A stretch of DNA of 64,000 bases from Allobogoriella deserti (GCF_042680605.1 NZ_JBHUEE010000006.1:124001-188000); one strand, 5' to 3'. Positions 33,682 through 42,369 are shown, counted from the stretch's first letter. Numbers and translations: made by a program. Notes: generated from the sequence alone by a model not told the origin.

Positions 33682-35037
33682 TCACCTCGCCGGGGACGTC
33701 GCCGCACGCCCGCGGGAGCGGCCGCGACCACCACGGCGCCGTCGGCCACGGCCGGATCCGCCGGGCTTCCCGGACGGAGCGCCGGCACCACCGCGAGCGG
33801 GTGCGGCCGTTGGGGATTCCGGTGCCGTCCAGGGCCCCGGGCGGCTGCGCTCGCCGGGTGCGAGCTCACGCAGCACCGGATGGTCGACCGTCCCGACGGA
33901 CGTCGTGGCCGGCTTGATCCGCGCAGCCCGCATGAGGGCGCGCACGTCGCGGAGCTGGTCCTCGGTGGCCAGCGTGACGACCGTCCCGGCGGCACCGGCG
34001 CGCGCCGTGCGACCGGAGCGGTGCAGGTACGCCTTGTGCTCGGCCGGCGGGTCGGCGTGCACCACCAGGGCGACGTCGTCGACGTGGATACCGCGAGCGG
34101 CGATGTCGGTGGCCACCAGGGCGGTCGCCGTGCCGTCGTGGAACGCCGCGAGATTGCGGGTGCGGGCGTTCTGGCTGAGGTTGCCGTGCAGGTCGACGGC
34201 CGGGACGCCCTGGCCGTTGAGCTTCCGGGCGAGCGCCTTGGCGCCGTGCTTGGTCCGCGTGAACAGCACCGTCCGGCCGGGCGCGCTGGCCAGGTCCACG
34301 AGGACCGGGAGCCGTAGATCGCGCGGCAGCGTCAGCAGGTGGTGGTCCATCGCGGCCACGGGGGACTGGGCCGAGTCGGCTTGGTGCACTCGCGGGTCGG
34401 TGAGGTAGCGCCGGACGAGCACGTCGATGGCGTTGTCGAGAGTCGCCGAGAACAGCATGCGCTGGCCCCGCCTCGGCGTCGCGTCGAGAAGCCGGCGCAC
34501 GGCGGGCAGGAACCCGAGGTCAGCCATGTGGTCGGCCTCGTCCAGCACCGTGATCTCGACCTCGGTCAGCGAGCAGTGCCCCTGACCGATGAGGTCCTCG
34601 AGGCGGCCGGGGCAGGCGATGAGGAGGTCGACGCCGCGGCGCAGTGCCTCGACCTGCGGTTGCTGGCCGACGCCGCCGAAGACGGTGGTGATCCGCAGCC
34701 CTGCCGCCTGGGCGAGCGGGCGGACGGCCTGCTCGATCTGGGCGGCCAGCTCCCGGGTCGGGGCGAGGACGAGTGCGCGCGGCCGACGCGCCTGCGGGCG
34801 GCGACCTGAACGGCGCAGCCGGGTCAGCAGCGGCAGGGCGAAGGCGAGCGTCTTGCCGGAGCCCGTCCGGCCACGTCCGAGGACGTCGCGGCCGGCGAGG
34901 GAGTCGGGCAGTGTCGCGGCCTGGATGGGGGTGGGGACGGTGATCCCGGCGTCGTGCAGGACGGCGGCCATGTCGCCGGGAAGGCCGAGGTCGGTGAAGG
35001 TGGACAGGGAAGGGCTGACTGAAGCAGCAGAAGTCAC
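33682..35037 (-). CDS. rhlE: DEAD-box RNA helicase (RhlE-like)
   Basis: A 451-aa ATP-dependent RNA helicase. Motifs in order: Q-motif ITVPTPIQAATLPDSLAG, motif I GRTGSGKT, Ia PTREL, TPGR-like CPGRLEDL, II VLDEADHMADLGF, III FSATL, IV VLFTRTKHGAKALA, V TDIAARGIHVDDVALVVHADPP and VI HRSGRTARAG. The C-terminal ~80 residues are a low-complexity basic Gly/Arg tail (RGRRRRGGRGRSRGR) that probably binds RNA. The GTG at 35037 is chosen because the family N-terminus (FTDLGLPGDMAAVL) follows shortly; upstream in-frame sequence back to 35253 is proline/arginine-rich and unlikely to be coding. The resulting ~146-nt gap to the next gene may be a 5' leader. Confidence 0.9.
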   Translation of the reverse strand: MTSAASVSPSLSTFTDLGLPGDMAAVLHDAGITVPTPIQAATLPDSLAGRDVLGRGRTGSGKTLAFALPLLTRLRRSGRRPQARRPRALVLAPTRELAAQIEQAVRPLAQAAGLRITTVFGGVGQQPQVEALRRGVDLLIACPGRLEDLIGQGHCSLTEVEITVLDEADHMADLGFLPAVRRLLDATPRRGQRMLFSATLDNAIDVLVRRYLTDPRVHQADSAQSPVAAMDHHLLTLPRDLRLPVLVDLASAPGRTVLFTRTKHGAKALARKLNGQGVPAVDLHGNLSQNARTRNLAAFHDGTATALVATDIAARGIHVDDVALVVHADPPAEHKAYLHRSGRTARAGAAGTVVTLATEDQLRDVRALMRAARIKPATTSVGTVDHPVLRELAPGERSRPGPWTAPESPTAAPARGGAGAPSGKPGGSGRGRRRRGGRGRSRGRAATSPAR

Positions 35038-35183
35038 AGAGAATCTTTCGGTCGGCGTCTCGCCGCGGAGGTCCCCGCCGGCCGGCGGGATCGCGGAAGC
35101 GGAGCCCGCGATGGCGCGACATGTGCATCGCGCAGGGCCGGGGCAAGACCAGCCGGCCGCGAACCAGTCTACACGCGCGCCGC

Positions 35184-35975
35184 TCAGGAGCCGGTGAGGG
35201 CGGCGTCGTCCAGCTCGACGGCGGCCACCCACTCGCGCTTCAGGGCTCGCCACCGCTCGTCGTCGACCCCGCGGCGCCAGTACCCGGACGCGGACAGCTG
35301 CTCGCGGCTGACGCCCAGCTCGGCGCGCGCCCAGCGTCGCAGCACCCGCACGCAGTTGGCCTCGCCGTGGAGGAAGGCATGCGGAGCGCCGGCGGGCAGC
35401 TCACCGCGCTCGTGCGCGCCGATGACCGCCTCCTCCAAGGATTCGGTCCCGCGGATCACCCAGCTGATCCGGGTATCGGCCGGCGCCTGGAGGTCCTGCC
35501 GGTCCGCCTCGCTGGGCACCTCGACGAACGCGCGGGCGACGGCGTCGTGCGGCATGGCCTCGAGCGCGGCAGCGATCGCCGGCAGCGCGGCGTCGTCCCC
35601 GGCGAGTAGGTGCCAGCGAGCCTGCGGGTCGGGAGCGTAACCGCCACCGGGCCCGAGGAAGGTCACCTGATCGCCCGGCCGGACCCGCTGCGCCCAGGGA
35701 CCGCCGTACCCCTCGTCGCCGTGCACCACGATGTCGATGTCCCAGGCGTCCTCCCGGACGTCGCGGATCGTGTAGGTGCGCAGGGTGGGACGTCCGTCCG
35801 GTTCCTCGGGCTCGGCCATGACCAGCTTGATGTACCGATCCGTGTACGAGGTCGGGTCCACGCGCGCGAGCTCGTCACCGGTCAGGGTCACCCGCACGAG
35901 ATTCGGCGTGACGCGCCACGCAGCCGCGACGTCGACCGTGTGCGGTACCCGCTTGCGCTTCGGTGTCTCCGTCAT
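35184..35975 (-). CDS. Siderophore-interacting protein (FAD/NAD(P)H ferric-siderophore reductase)
   Basis: A 263-aa SIP/ViuB-family reductase that releases iron from imported siderophores in the cytoplasm. The FAD-binding beta-barrel holds TLRTYTIRDVRED (RxYTxR, ~res. 65-72) and DIVVHGDEGYGGPWAQRVRPGDQVTFLGPGGGY. The NAD(P)H domain starts WHLLAGDDAALPAIAAALEAM and ends SREQLSASGYWRRGVDDERW, the SIP C-terminal signature. The ATG at 35975 directly abuts an 18-bp DtxR/IdeR-type box, so the gene should be repressed when iron is plentiful, and its message may be leaderless. No siderophore transporter lies beside it. Confidence 0.92.
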   Translation of the reverse strand: MTETPKRKRVPHTVDVAAAWRVTPNLVRVTLTGDELARVDPTSYTDRYIKLVMAEPEEPDGRPTLRTYTIRDVREDAWDIDIVVHGDEGYGGPWAQRVRPGDQVTFLGPGGGYAPDPQARWHLLAGDDAALPAIAAALEAMPHDAVARAFVEVPSEADRQDLQAPADTRISWVIRGTESLEEAVIGAHERGELPAGAPHAFLHGEANCVRVLRRWARAELGVSREQLSASGYWRRGVDDERWRALKREWVAAVELDDAALTGS

Positions 35976-35993
35976 GGTTAGGCAAGCCTAACC
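35976..35993. promoter_or_regulatory. DtxR/IdeR-type iron box
   Basis: GGTTAGGC-AA-GCCTAACC is a perfect inverted repeat matching the core of the actinobacterial iron box (TTAGGTTAGSCTAACCTAA). It touches the ATG of the siderophore-interacting protein gene. Confidence 0.85.
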
Positions 35994-36026
35994 TCCGGAC
36001 GGCCGTGGATGTCAGGACCGAGTGAC

Positions 36027-37382
36027 TCAGCTCACGTCGGCTGCCTCGCCGGCGCCGAGCACGGCCCACCCGCGAGGGGGCACGGTCACGGTGGCGGCGT
36101 GCTCGTCGAGCTCACCGGACCCGGCGAGCAGCACGGTCGCGTCCGCGGCCGGAAGCCGCGCCCCGTCGTCGGCGATGTTGAGGGCCGTGACGACCGCCGC
36201 GCCGTCGGTCCCGGTGCGCAGTACCAGCCAGGTGTGAGCGACGTCGACGACGTCGGTGGCCGCCTCGTGCAGCCACGGGTTCCGGCGCCGGACGGCGATC
36301 AGGTCGCGGTGGGCTCGCCAGATCGGGTGGTCCGCCAGATCCCCCGGGCCGGGCGGCTGGGCCGGGAACGCCGGCCGGACGGCGTCGTCGCCGCCGAGCC
36401 GGTCCTCCTTCACGCCCGTCATGCCGAGCTCGTCGCCGGCGTAGACGGCGGGGGTACCGGCCACGGTCAGCAGGATGGCGACGGCGTGCGGGACCAGATC
36501 CTCGCCGACGGCGGAGGCGATCCGGGTGACGTCGTGGTTGCCGACGAAGGTGGCGGGGACGAACGTCTCGAGCATGCCGCGGTGGCGACCGAGGGCGTGC
36601 TCGGTCTCGAAGAGGTTGCGGTCCGCGATCCCGTGCCAGATGCCCTGCCACAGCTCGTACTGGGTGACGGTGTCCATCCCAGACCCGGCCACCAGCTGGG
36701 AGTAGTCGCCGTGGATGACCTCGCCGAGGAACCAGGCGTCCGGGTGGCGTTCGCGCACACGCGGCAGCACGGCCTGCCAGAACTGCGGCGGCACCGCGTA
36801 GGCCGCGTCGAGGCGCCAGCCGTCGATGCCCCGCTCGAGCCAGTACGTCATCACGTCGGTGACCTCGTCCACGACGGCCGGGGAAGAGTGGTCGAGCTCG
36901 ACGAGGGCCTCGTGCCCCTCGAACACGTCGGCGGGGACCGGCCCGCCGGGTTCGTAGGAGTCCCAGTGGATCCGGAACAGGTTGGCCGTGGCGGCGTCAC
37001 GGCCGTGGGCCTCGACCTCGGCGAACGCGGGATGGATGCGGGCCACGTGGTTGAAGACGCCGTCGAACAGGAGTCGGATTCCGCGCTCGCGGCACGCGGC
37101 GACCAGGCGGTCCACGTCGGCCTCGTCGCCCAGGCGCGGATCGAGGCGATAGTGATCGACCGTGTCGTAGCCGTGCGTCTCGGAGGCGAAGACCGGACCG
37201 AGCAGCAGGCCGTTGAGGCCGAGATCGACGAGGTGATCGAGCCACGGCTCGAGGTGGCGCAGCCGGTGGGCCGGGGCGCGCTCATCGTCCGTGGCCGGGC
37301 GGACGGGGGCGCCGGTGAAGCCGAGCGGGTACACGTGCCACCACAGGGCGTGGCGAACCCATTCCGGCTCGTCACGGGTCAT
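36027..37382 (-). CDS. GH13 alpha-amylase family enzyme
   Basis: A 451-aa alpha-glucan-active enzyme. The (beta/alpha)8 barrel shows all GH13 regions: LLFDGVFNHVA (region I), GIDGWRLDAAYAV with nucleophile Asp192, AWFLGEVIHGDY with acid/base Glu221, and FVGNHDVTRIAS with transition-state Asp284. A C-terminal beta domain (TWLVLRTGTDGAAVVTALNIADD) ends the protein. There is no signal peptide, so it acts in the cytoplasm, for instance on maltodextrins, trehalose or glycogen fragments. ATG 37382 is chosen because GGAGG lies eight bases upstream. The compact barrel and start WVRHALWWHVYPLGFTGAP resemble small actinobacterial amylases; exact specificity is not predictable. Confidence 0.88.
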   Translation of the reverse strand: MTRDEPEWVRHALWWHVYPLGFTGAPVRPATDDERAPAHRLRHLEPWLDHLVDLGLNGLLLGPVFASETHGYDTVDHYRLDPRLGDEADVDRLVAACRERGIRLLFDGVFNHVARIHPAFAEVEAHGRDAATANLFRIHWDSYEPGGPVPADVFEGHEALVELDHSSPAVVDEVTDVMTYWLERGIDGWRLDAAYAVPPQFWQAVLPRVRERHPDAWFLGEVIHGDYSQLVAGSGMDTVTQYELWQGIWHGIADRNLFETEHALGRHRGMLETFVPATFVGNHDVTRIASAVGEDLVPHAVAILLTVAGTPAVYAGDELGMTGVKEDRLGGDDAVRPAFPAQPPGPGDLADHPIWRAHRDLIAVRRRNPWLHEAATDVVDVAHTWLVLRTGTDGAAVVTALNIADDGARLPAADATVLLAGSGELDEHAATVTVPPRGWAVLGAGEAADVS

Positions 37383-37524
37383 GCGTCGGCCCTCCGCACG
37401 GTCAGGCGCCATCGATCGTCAGGCACCGTCGGTCGGTTCAGCTTCCCATGTGGCCGACGGATGCGAACGCGATGCAACTCCTGGCGTGGCCTGTCCGTTG
37501 GCCAGGGGTGGGAGGAGATGTCGC

Positions 37525-37698
37525 ATGCACGAGCAGGACGACGCAGTGATCACTGACCGCCGGGCCGAAATGGCCGCCGAGCGGGCGCTCGTCGAGGCCG
37601 AGCGCGAGTTCTGGGATCGCATGGCGCGGGCGGGCCTCGACGAGGACACGGCCGAGGCTGATCCGGTGCTCAGGTCGACGGCTCGCGACGCAGGGTGA
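37525..37698 (+). CDS. Small acidic hypothetical protein (57 aa)
   Basis: A 57-residue, helix-rich, charged protein (MHEQDDAVITDRRAEMAAERALVEAEREFWDRMARAG...) with a strong GGAGGAG ribosome-binding site seven bases before the ATG. Composition looks coding (many Ala-Glu-Arg heptad-like steps, a possible coiled coil at residues 10-36). It lies alone between a GH13 gene and the IclR regulator. No family is recognised. Confidence 0.5.
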   Translation: MHEQDDAVITDRRAEMAAERALVEAEREFWDRMARAGLDEDTAEADPVLRSTARDAG

Positions 37699-37766
37699 CC
37701 CGGACCGCACCCGGTGTCGACCACCTGGGACGATGCTGACTCCGGTGATCGAGAGGAGGCGGCCCG

Positions 37767-38555
37767 ATGAGTGTGGCGGAGCAGCCGGCGCGGACCGTGA
37801 AGTCCGCGGGGCGAGCACTGGAGCTCGTGGACCTCGTGGCCGAACGCGGCAGCGTGACCTTCCAGGACGTCGTCGACTCCGGCATCCCCAAGTCGAGCGC
37901 TCACGGCCTGCTCAGCACCCTGGTCCGCTCCGGGTGGCTCGAGCACTCACCGCAGGCGCGCCGGTACCGCCTCGGGCTGCATGCCTGGCAGGTGGGGCAG
38001 GCCTATGACGGTCACCGCACACTGCTGGAGTCCTCGCAGGCCGTCATGGACGACGTTCGTGACCGGGTCGGGGAGACCGTCCAACTCGCGCGGCTGGAAG
38101 GGATCGAGAACGTCTACATCGCGATCCGCCCGTCACCCAAGCCGATGCGGATGGCGTCCTCGGTCGGCATGCGGCTACACGCGCACGCCACCGGCATCGG
38201 CAAGGCGCTGCTCGGCACGCTCGACCCGGCCGAGGCGCGCCGGCGCCTGTCCGCCGTCGCGCTGCCGCGGTTGACGGAGAACACGGTGACCGACGTCGGC
38301 GCACTGATGCGGGTGATCACCCGCGCCCGCGAGGCGGGTTTCGCCGTCGACGACGAGGAGTTCATCGAGGGGTGCCGCTGCGTGGCCGTTCCCGTGACCA
38401 CGGAGGCGGAGACGGGCGTCTGTGCCGCGCTGAGCATCACCATGCCGACCTCGCGCACGGCGGAGCGGTGGCCGCACTCGCTGTACCCCGTGCTCCGTGA
38501 TGCCGCCGGGAGGATCCGCGCGGCCATGGGGGTGCCCGGATCGCTCTCGCCGTGA
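37767..38555 (+). CDS. IclR family transcriptional regulator
   Basis: A 262-aa regulator. The N-terminal winged helix (KSAGRALELVDLVAERGSVTFQDVVDSGIPKSSAHGLLSTLVRSGWLEHSPQARRYRLG, ~res. 12-70) is followed by the effector-binding GAF-like domain with GMRLHAHATGIGKALLGTLDP and EFIEGCRCVAVPVTT, both classic IclR signatures. GGAGG precedes the ATG. It lies just upstream of, and in line with, the dehydrogenase-RhmD-permease operon. A promoter and four alternating GAACC/GGTTC half-sites occur in the gap, so it most likely senses the sugar acid or a pathway intermediate. Confidence 0.93.
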   Translation: MSVAEQPARTVKSAGRALELVDLVAERGSVTFQDVVDSGIPKSSAHGLLSTLVRSGWLEHSPQARRYRLGLHAWQVGQAYDGHRTLLESSQAVMDDVRDRVGETVQLARLEGIENVYIAIRPSPKPMRMASSVGMRLHAHATGIGKALLGTLDPAEARRRLSAVALPRLTENTVTDVGALMRVITRAREAGFAVDDEEFIEGCRCVAVPVTTEAETGVCAALSITMPTSRTAERWPHSLYPVLRDAAGRIRAAMGVPGSLSP

Positions 38556-38577
38556 ATCGGCCACGGCCGAGCATGGC

Positions 38578-38607
38578 TTGAACCATCACGGCGCCGCCTG
38601 CCATACT
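38578..38607 (+). promoter_or_regulatory. Promoter of the rhamnonate operon
   Basis: TTGAAC (38578-38583) and CATACT (38602-38607) with an 18-bp spacer. It lies directly upstream of the operator array, with transcription expected to start near 38614. Confidence 0.6.
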
Positions 38608-38626
38608 CCCGCGATTTCACGACCAG

Positions 38627-38659
38627 GAACCAAGGTTCACACATGTGAACCACCGGTTC
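38627..38659. promoter_or_regulatory. IclR operator array (four half-sites)
   Basis: Half-sites alternate GAACC (38627), GGTTC (38634), GAACC (38647), GGTTC (38655). Two nested palindromes result: GAACCAAGGTTC and GGTTCACA-CA-TGTGAACC. It sits downstream of the predicted start point, so bound regulator would block transcription. Confidence 0.7.
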
Positions 38660-38672
38660 GAAGGAGAATCGC

Positions 38673-38726
38673 GTGACGTATCCGGACGCCCCATGGCGGG
38701 GCGCAACCCTGGCAGGCGCCCGATGA
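38673..38726 (+). CDS. Possible 17-aa leader ORF
   Basis: A GTG preceded by a strong AAGGAG (38661-38665 region) opens MTYPDAPWRGATLAGAR, ending in a TGA that overlaps the ATG of the dehydrogenase gene (ATGA). The dehydrogenase has no good ribosome-binding site of its own, so translational coupling through this short frame is plausible. It could instead be a chance frame in an untranslated leader. Confidence 0.4.
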   Translation: MTYPDAPWRGATLAGAR

Positions 38727-39754
38727 AGGCCCTGCGCATGGCCGACGTCGGCCGCATGGACATCGTCGACCTGCCGGACCCGCACCCGGGTCCGGGCGAG
38801 GTCCTCATCCGGGTGATCGCCACCGGCATCTGCGGCTCGGACCTGCACGGCTTCACCGGTGAGAACGGCCGCCGGGTGCCGGGTCAGGTCATGGGGCATG
38901 AGTCGGTCGGGACCGTCGCAGCGGTCGGTGACGGTGTCACCGGGTTCCGTGTCGGAGCCCCGGTGACGTTCAACCCCGTCGTCGTCCCGGAGGCCGACGT
39001 CGAGGCGTACGCGGGACGCGAGCAGCTCAGCCCGAACAAGACGGTGGTCGGCGTCGCCCCCGACGTGGTCGCCTCCTTCGCGCAGTTCGTCGCCCTGCCG
39101 GCCCGCAACGTCGTGCTGCTCGAGGAGACGATGCCCCTCGAGTTCGGTGCGCTGGTCGAGCCGCTCGCGGTGGCCGTGCACGCGGTGCGGTGCGCCGGCG
39201 CCGGCTCCGAGGACGCCGTCCTCGTCACCGGTGCGGGGCCGATCGGTCAGTCCGTTGTCCTCGCGCTGCAGATGCACGGGGTGAGCCGGATCGCCGTGAC
39301 CGAGGTGATGGCCTCGCGGCGCGAGCTCGTCGCCCAGCTCGGCGTGGCCGCCATCGACGCGACCCGCGCGGATGCCGGCGACGCCGTGGCCGCGGCGTTG
39401 GGTGGCCCGGCCGACCGGGCGATCGACGCCGTCGGCATCGAACCGACGCTGCGCTCGGCGCTGACCGCCACGCGCATCGGCGGCACCGTGTGCCTGGTCG
39501 GGATGGGCGCGCCGCAGCTGGCCCTCGACGCGTTCGCGATCAGCACGGGTGAGCGCGCGCTCGTCGGGTCCTTCACCTACTCCGCGCAGGACTTCGCCGA
39601 CGCCGCCGCCTGGATCGGCACCGCGCCGGACCAGGCGCGCGCGCTCATCTCCCGGCAGGTGCCCCTCTCGGAAGGTCCGCAGGCCTTCACCGACCTCGCG
39701 GCCGGTGCCGACGTGCCCGGCAAGATCCTCGTCCGCCTCGACCAGGAGGGCTGA
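38723..39754 (+). CDS. Zinc-type MDR dehydrogenase of the sugar-acid operon
   Basis: A 343-aa medium-chain dehydrogenase related to sorbitol/threonine dehydrogenases. Catalytic zinc ligands are visible: Cys in ATGICGSDLHGFTGE and His/Glu in GQVMGHESVGTVAAVGDGVTGF. The NAD site is DAVLVTGAGPIGQSVVLALQMHG. The structural four-cysteine lobe is missing (the loop is VVVPEADVEAYAGREQLSPNK). ATG 38723 is used, where the domain starts (MKALRMADVGRMDIVDLP); a start at 38694 is less likely. It probably oxidises a keto-deoxy-sugar acid made by RhmD, as in the non-phosphorylating L-rhamnose route, but no aldolase or hydrolase is present here to prove it. Confidence 0.82.
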   Translation: MKALRMADVGRMDIVDLPDPHPGPGEVLIRVIATGICGSDLHGFTGENGRRVPGQVMGHESVGTVAAVGDGVTGFRVGAPVTFNPVVVPEADVEAYAGREQLSPNKTVVGVAPDVVASFAQFVALPARNVVLLEETMPLEFGALVEPLAVAVHAVRCAGAGSEDAVLVTGAGPIGQSVVLALQMHGVSRIAVTEVMASRRELVAQLGVAAIDATRADAGDAVAAALGGPADRAIDAVGIEPTLRSALTATRIGGTVCLVGMGAPQLALDAFAISTGERALVGSFTYSAQDFADAAAWIGTAPDQARALISRQVPLSEGPQAFTDLAAGADVPGKILVRLDQEG

Positions 39755-39756
39755 AG

Positions 39757-40947
39757 GTGGCCACCGCATCCGCCACGACACCTACGATCGCCCAGGTCCG
39801 CGCCTACACCGTCCGCGGCAAGGGCGCCGACTACCACGACCAGTCGGGCTACCACTGGATCGACGACCACATCGCGACGCCGATGTCGATCTACCCCGAG
39901 TACCGGCGGTCCCGGCAGAGCTTCGGCATCAACGTCCTCGGCACCCTCGTCGTCGAGATCGAGGCCGACGACGGCACCGTCGGATTCGCGGTCACGACGG
40001 CCGGCGAGATCGGCGCCTGGATCGTCGAGAAGCACCTCGCCCGGTTCCTCGAGGGCCGCCCGGTCACCGACCTCGAGCGCATCTGGGACCAGATGTACCG
40101 CTCGACCCTCTACTACGGCCGGCGCGGCGTGGTCCTCAACGCCATCAGTGGCGTCGACCTCGCCCTCTACGACCTGCTCGGGCGTCTGCGCGAGGAGCCG
40201 GTCTACGCCCTGCTCGGCGGTCCCGTGCGCGACGAGCTGCAGTTCTACGCCACCGGCGCCCGGCCCGACGTCGCGAAGGAGCTCGGGTTCATCGGCGGCA
40301 AGATGCCGCTGCATCACGGGCCCGCCGAGGGGGAGGAAGGCCTGCGGAAGAACCTCGACGCGCTCGCGGACATGCGCAGCCGGGTCGGCGAGGGCTTCTG
40401 GCTCATGTGGGACTGCTGGATGTCCCTCGACGTCGACTACGCCACCCGGTTGGCCGGCCGCGCCGCCGAGTACGGGCTGCGGTGGATCGAAGAGGCGCTC
40501 ATCCCCGACGACTACTGGGGCTACGCGCAGCTCAAGCGCCAGGTCCCGGCAGGGATGCTGGTCACCACGGGCGAGCACGAAGCCACCCGCTGGGGATTCC
40601 GGCAGCTGCTGGAGACCGGTATCGACATCATCCAGCCCGACGTCGGCTGGTGCGGCGGCATCACGGAGCTGCTCAAGATCTCGGCGATGGCGGACGCCCA
40701 CGGGACGATGGTCGTCCCGCACGGCTCGTCGGTGTACTCGTACCACTTCGTCGTCACGCGCACGAACAGCCCGTTCGCGGAGTTCCTCATGATGCACGAG
40801 ACCGCGGAAGAGATCGTGCCCATGTTCGCCCCGCTGCTCCTCGGTGAGCCGGTGCCCGAGAACGGGCGGTTGCGCGTGCCGGACACGCCCGGCTTCGGCG
40901 TCGAGCTCAACCCCGAGGTCGAGCGCACCCGGCCGTTCACCCACTGA
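39757..40947 (+). CDS. rhmD: L-rhamnonate dehydratase
   Basis: A 396-aa enolase-superfamily acid-sugar dehydratase that closely follows E. coli RhmD: HWIDDHIATPMS, SRQSFGINVLGTLVVE, LQFYATGARPD, FIGGKMP, DVGWCGG and VVPHGSSVYS all match the family. Metal ligands are Asp219 (WLMWDCW), Glu245 (WIEEAL) and Glu273 (VTTGEHE); the His322/Asp295 dyad is the general base. It removes water from L-rhamnonate (also L-mannonate or L-lyxonate in the family) to the 2-keto-3-deoxy acid. The start is a GTG two bases after the dehydrogenase stop. It is followed by a GntP permease that would import the acid. Confidence 0.93.
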   Translation: MATASATTPTIAQVRAYTVRGKGADYHDQSGYHWIDDHIATPMSIYPEYRRSRQSFGINVLGTLVVEIEADDGTVGFAVTTAGEIGAWIVEKHLARFLEGRPVTDLERIWDQMYRSTLYYGRRGVVLNAISGVDLALYDLLGRLREEPVYALLGGPVRDELQFYATGARPDVAKELGFIGGKMPLHHGPAEGEEGLRKNLDALADMRSRVGEGFWLMWDCWMSLDVDYATRLAGRAAEYGLRWIEEALIPDDYWGYAQLKRQVPAGMLVTTGEHEATRWGFRQLLETGIDIIQPDVGWCGGITELLKISAMADAHGTMVVPHGSSVYSYHFVVTRTNSPFAEFLMMHETAEEIVPMFAPLLLGEPVPENGRLRVPDTPGFGVELNPEVERTRPFTH

Positions 40948-41017
40948 CCCCGCCACCACCGGCCGAGAGCACCGGCGTGCCCCGGGATCACCGGCCACCC
41001 GAGTCCAAGGACGGACC

Positions 41018-42349
41018 ATGATCGACATTCTCTGGCTCGCGCTCAGCATCGCGGTCATCGTGCTGCTGATCATCAAGGTCAAGCTGCACCCCGCCATCTC
41101 GCTCGTCCTCGGGACCCTGCTGCTCGGCACCCTGACGCAGGTCTCGACGGGTGAGCTGGTCGGCGTCGTCACCGGAGGTTTCGGTGAGCTCATGGCCGGC
41201 ATCGGCCTGTCGGTCGGCTTCGGCATCATCCTCGGCCAGCTCATGTCCGACTCCGGCGGTGCGCGGGTGATCGCCCGGACGTTGGTGGGAGCGACGTCGG
41301 ACCGGTTCGCGATGTTCGGGCTGGCCGGAGCGGCGTTCCTGCTCTCCATCCCGGTCTTCTACGACGTCACGTTCGTCATCCTCGTGCCGTTGGCGATCGC
41401 CATCGCGAAGGAAGCCCGCAAGCCGATGCCGCTGGCTGTTGGCTCGGTGGCGCTCGGCGCCGGCACCGCGCACACGATGGTGCCGCCGACGCCGAACCCG
41501 CTGGCGGCGGGCGAGATCATGAACTTCGACGTCGGCATCATGCTGCTGGTCGGCGGCATCGGCGGGTTCGTCTCGGTGCTCGGTGGTGTCGCCCTGTACT
41601 CGATGATCCTGCCCCGGGTGTGGCGGCCCGCCGGTGACGTCGACGGTGAGCCCGCCATGGTCGAACACGCAGGCGTGCGGCGCGAGCCCGGGTTCGTGCT
41701 GGCGCTGCTGCCGCTGCTGGTCCCGATCGCCATCATCCTCACCGGCACCGTGTGGTCGGCGACGGTCGAGGAGCTGCCCGGCTGGGCGGCGTTCGTGACC
41801 GACAAGACGATCGCGTTGCTGATCGGTGCCCTGGTGGCGTACCTCGTCGCCGCCCGCGGGATGAACCGGGACGAGATGAACGAGTCGGCGGGGACCGCGG
41901 TGCAGAGCGCCGGCCTCGTGCTTCTGGTGACCGGTGCCGGCGGCGCGTTCGGTGCGGTCATCGAGGCGGCCGGCATCGGTGACCTCATCGCCGAGTCGGT
42001 TTCCGCCTTCGGGGGCAACTTCTTCGTGGCGCTGCTCGCGTGCTACCTGGTGGGCATGGCGTTCCGCGTGGCGGTCGGCTCCGGCACGGTCGCGTCGATC
42101 ACGACGATGACGATCATGGCCTCACTCGCGCCGGTGATCGGGGTCCACCCGGTGTGGGTCGCGATGGCGTGCCTGTCCGGGGCGCTGAGCCTCGGCCACC
42201 TCAACGACAGCGGGTTCTGGGTCACCGCCAAGATCCCGAACTTCTCCGTCACCGGTGGCCTGAAGGTCTACACGCTGCCGGAGTTCCTCGCCTCCGTCGT
42301 GGCGTTGGCGTTTACGCTCGTCGGCGCCACCGTGTTCCCGATGGGTTAG
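41018..42349 (+). CDS. GntP-family sugar-acid permease
   Basis: A 443-aa gluconate:H+ symporter-family protein with about twelve to fourteen helices. Typical segments: MIDILWLALSIAVIVLLIIKVKLHPAISLVLG at the start, FGIILGQLMSDSGGARVIARTL, LLSIPVFYDVTFVILVPLAIAIAKEA, TAHTMVPPTPNPLAAGE, GSGTVASITTMTIMASLAP and SLGHLNDSGFWVTAKI. AAGGACGG precedes the ATG. Given the upstream rhmD the substrate is inferred to be L-rhamnonate or a similar acid rather than gluconate. It ends 20 bases before the convergent methyltransferase gene, with no clear terminator. Confidence 0.9.
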   Translation: MIDILWLALSIAVIVLLIIKVKLHPAISLVLGTLLLGTLTQVSTGELVGVVTGGFGELMAGIGLSVGFGIILGQLMSDSGGARVIARTLVGATSDRFAMFGLAGAAFLLSIPVFYDVTFVILVPLAIAIAKEARKPMPLAVGSVALGAGTAHTMVPPTPNPLAAGEIMNFDVGIMLLVGGIGGFVSVLGGVALYSMILPRVWRPAGDVDGEPAMVEHAGVRREPGFVLALLPLLVPIAIILTGTVWSATVEELPGWAAFVTDKTIALLIGALVAYLVAARGMNRDEMNESAGTAVQSAGLVLLVTGAGGAFGAVIEAAGIGDLIAESVSAFGGNFFVALLACYLVGMAFRVAVGSGTVASITTMTIMASLAPVIGVHPVWVAMACLSGALSLGHLNDSGFWVTAKIPNFSVTGGLKVYTLPEFLASVVALAFTLVGATVFPMG

Positions 42350-42369
42350 CGTGGCGGAATCGAGCACGG

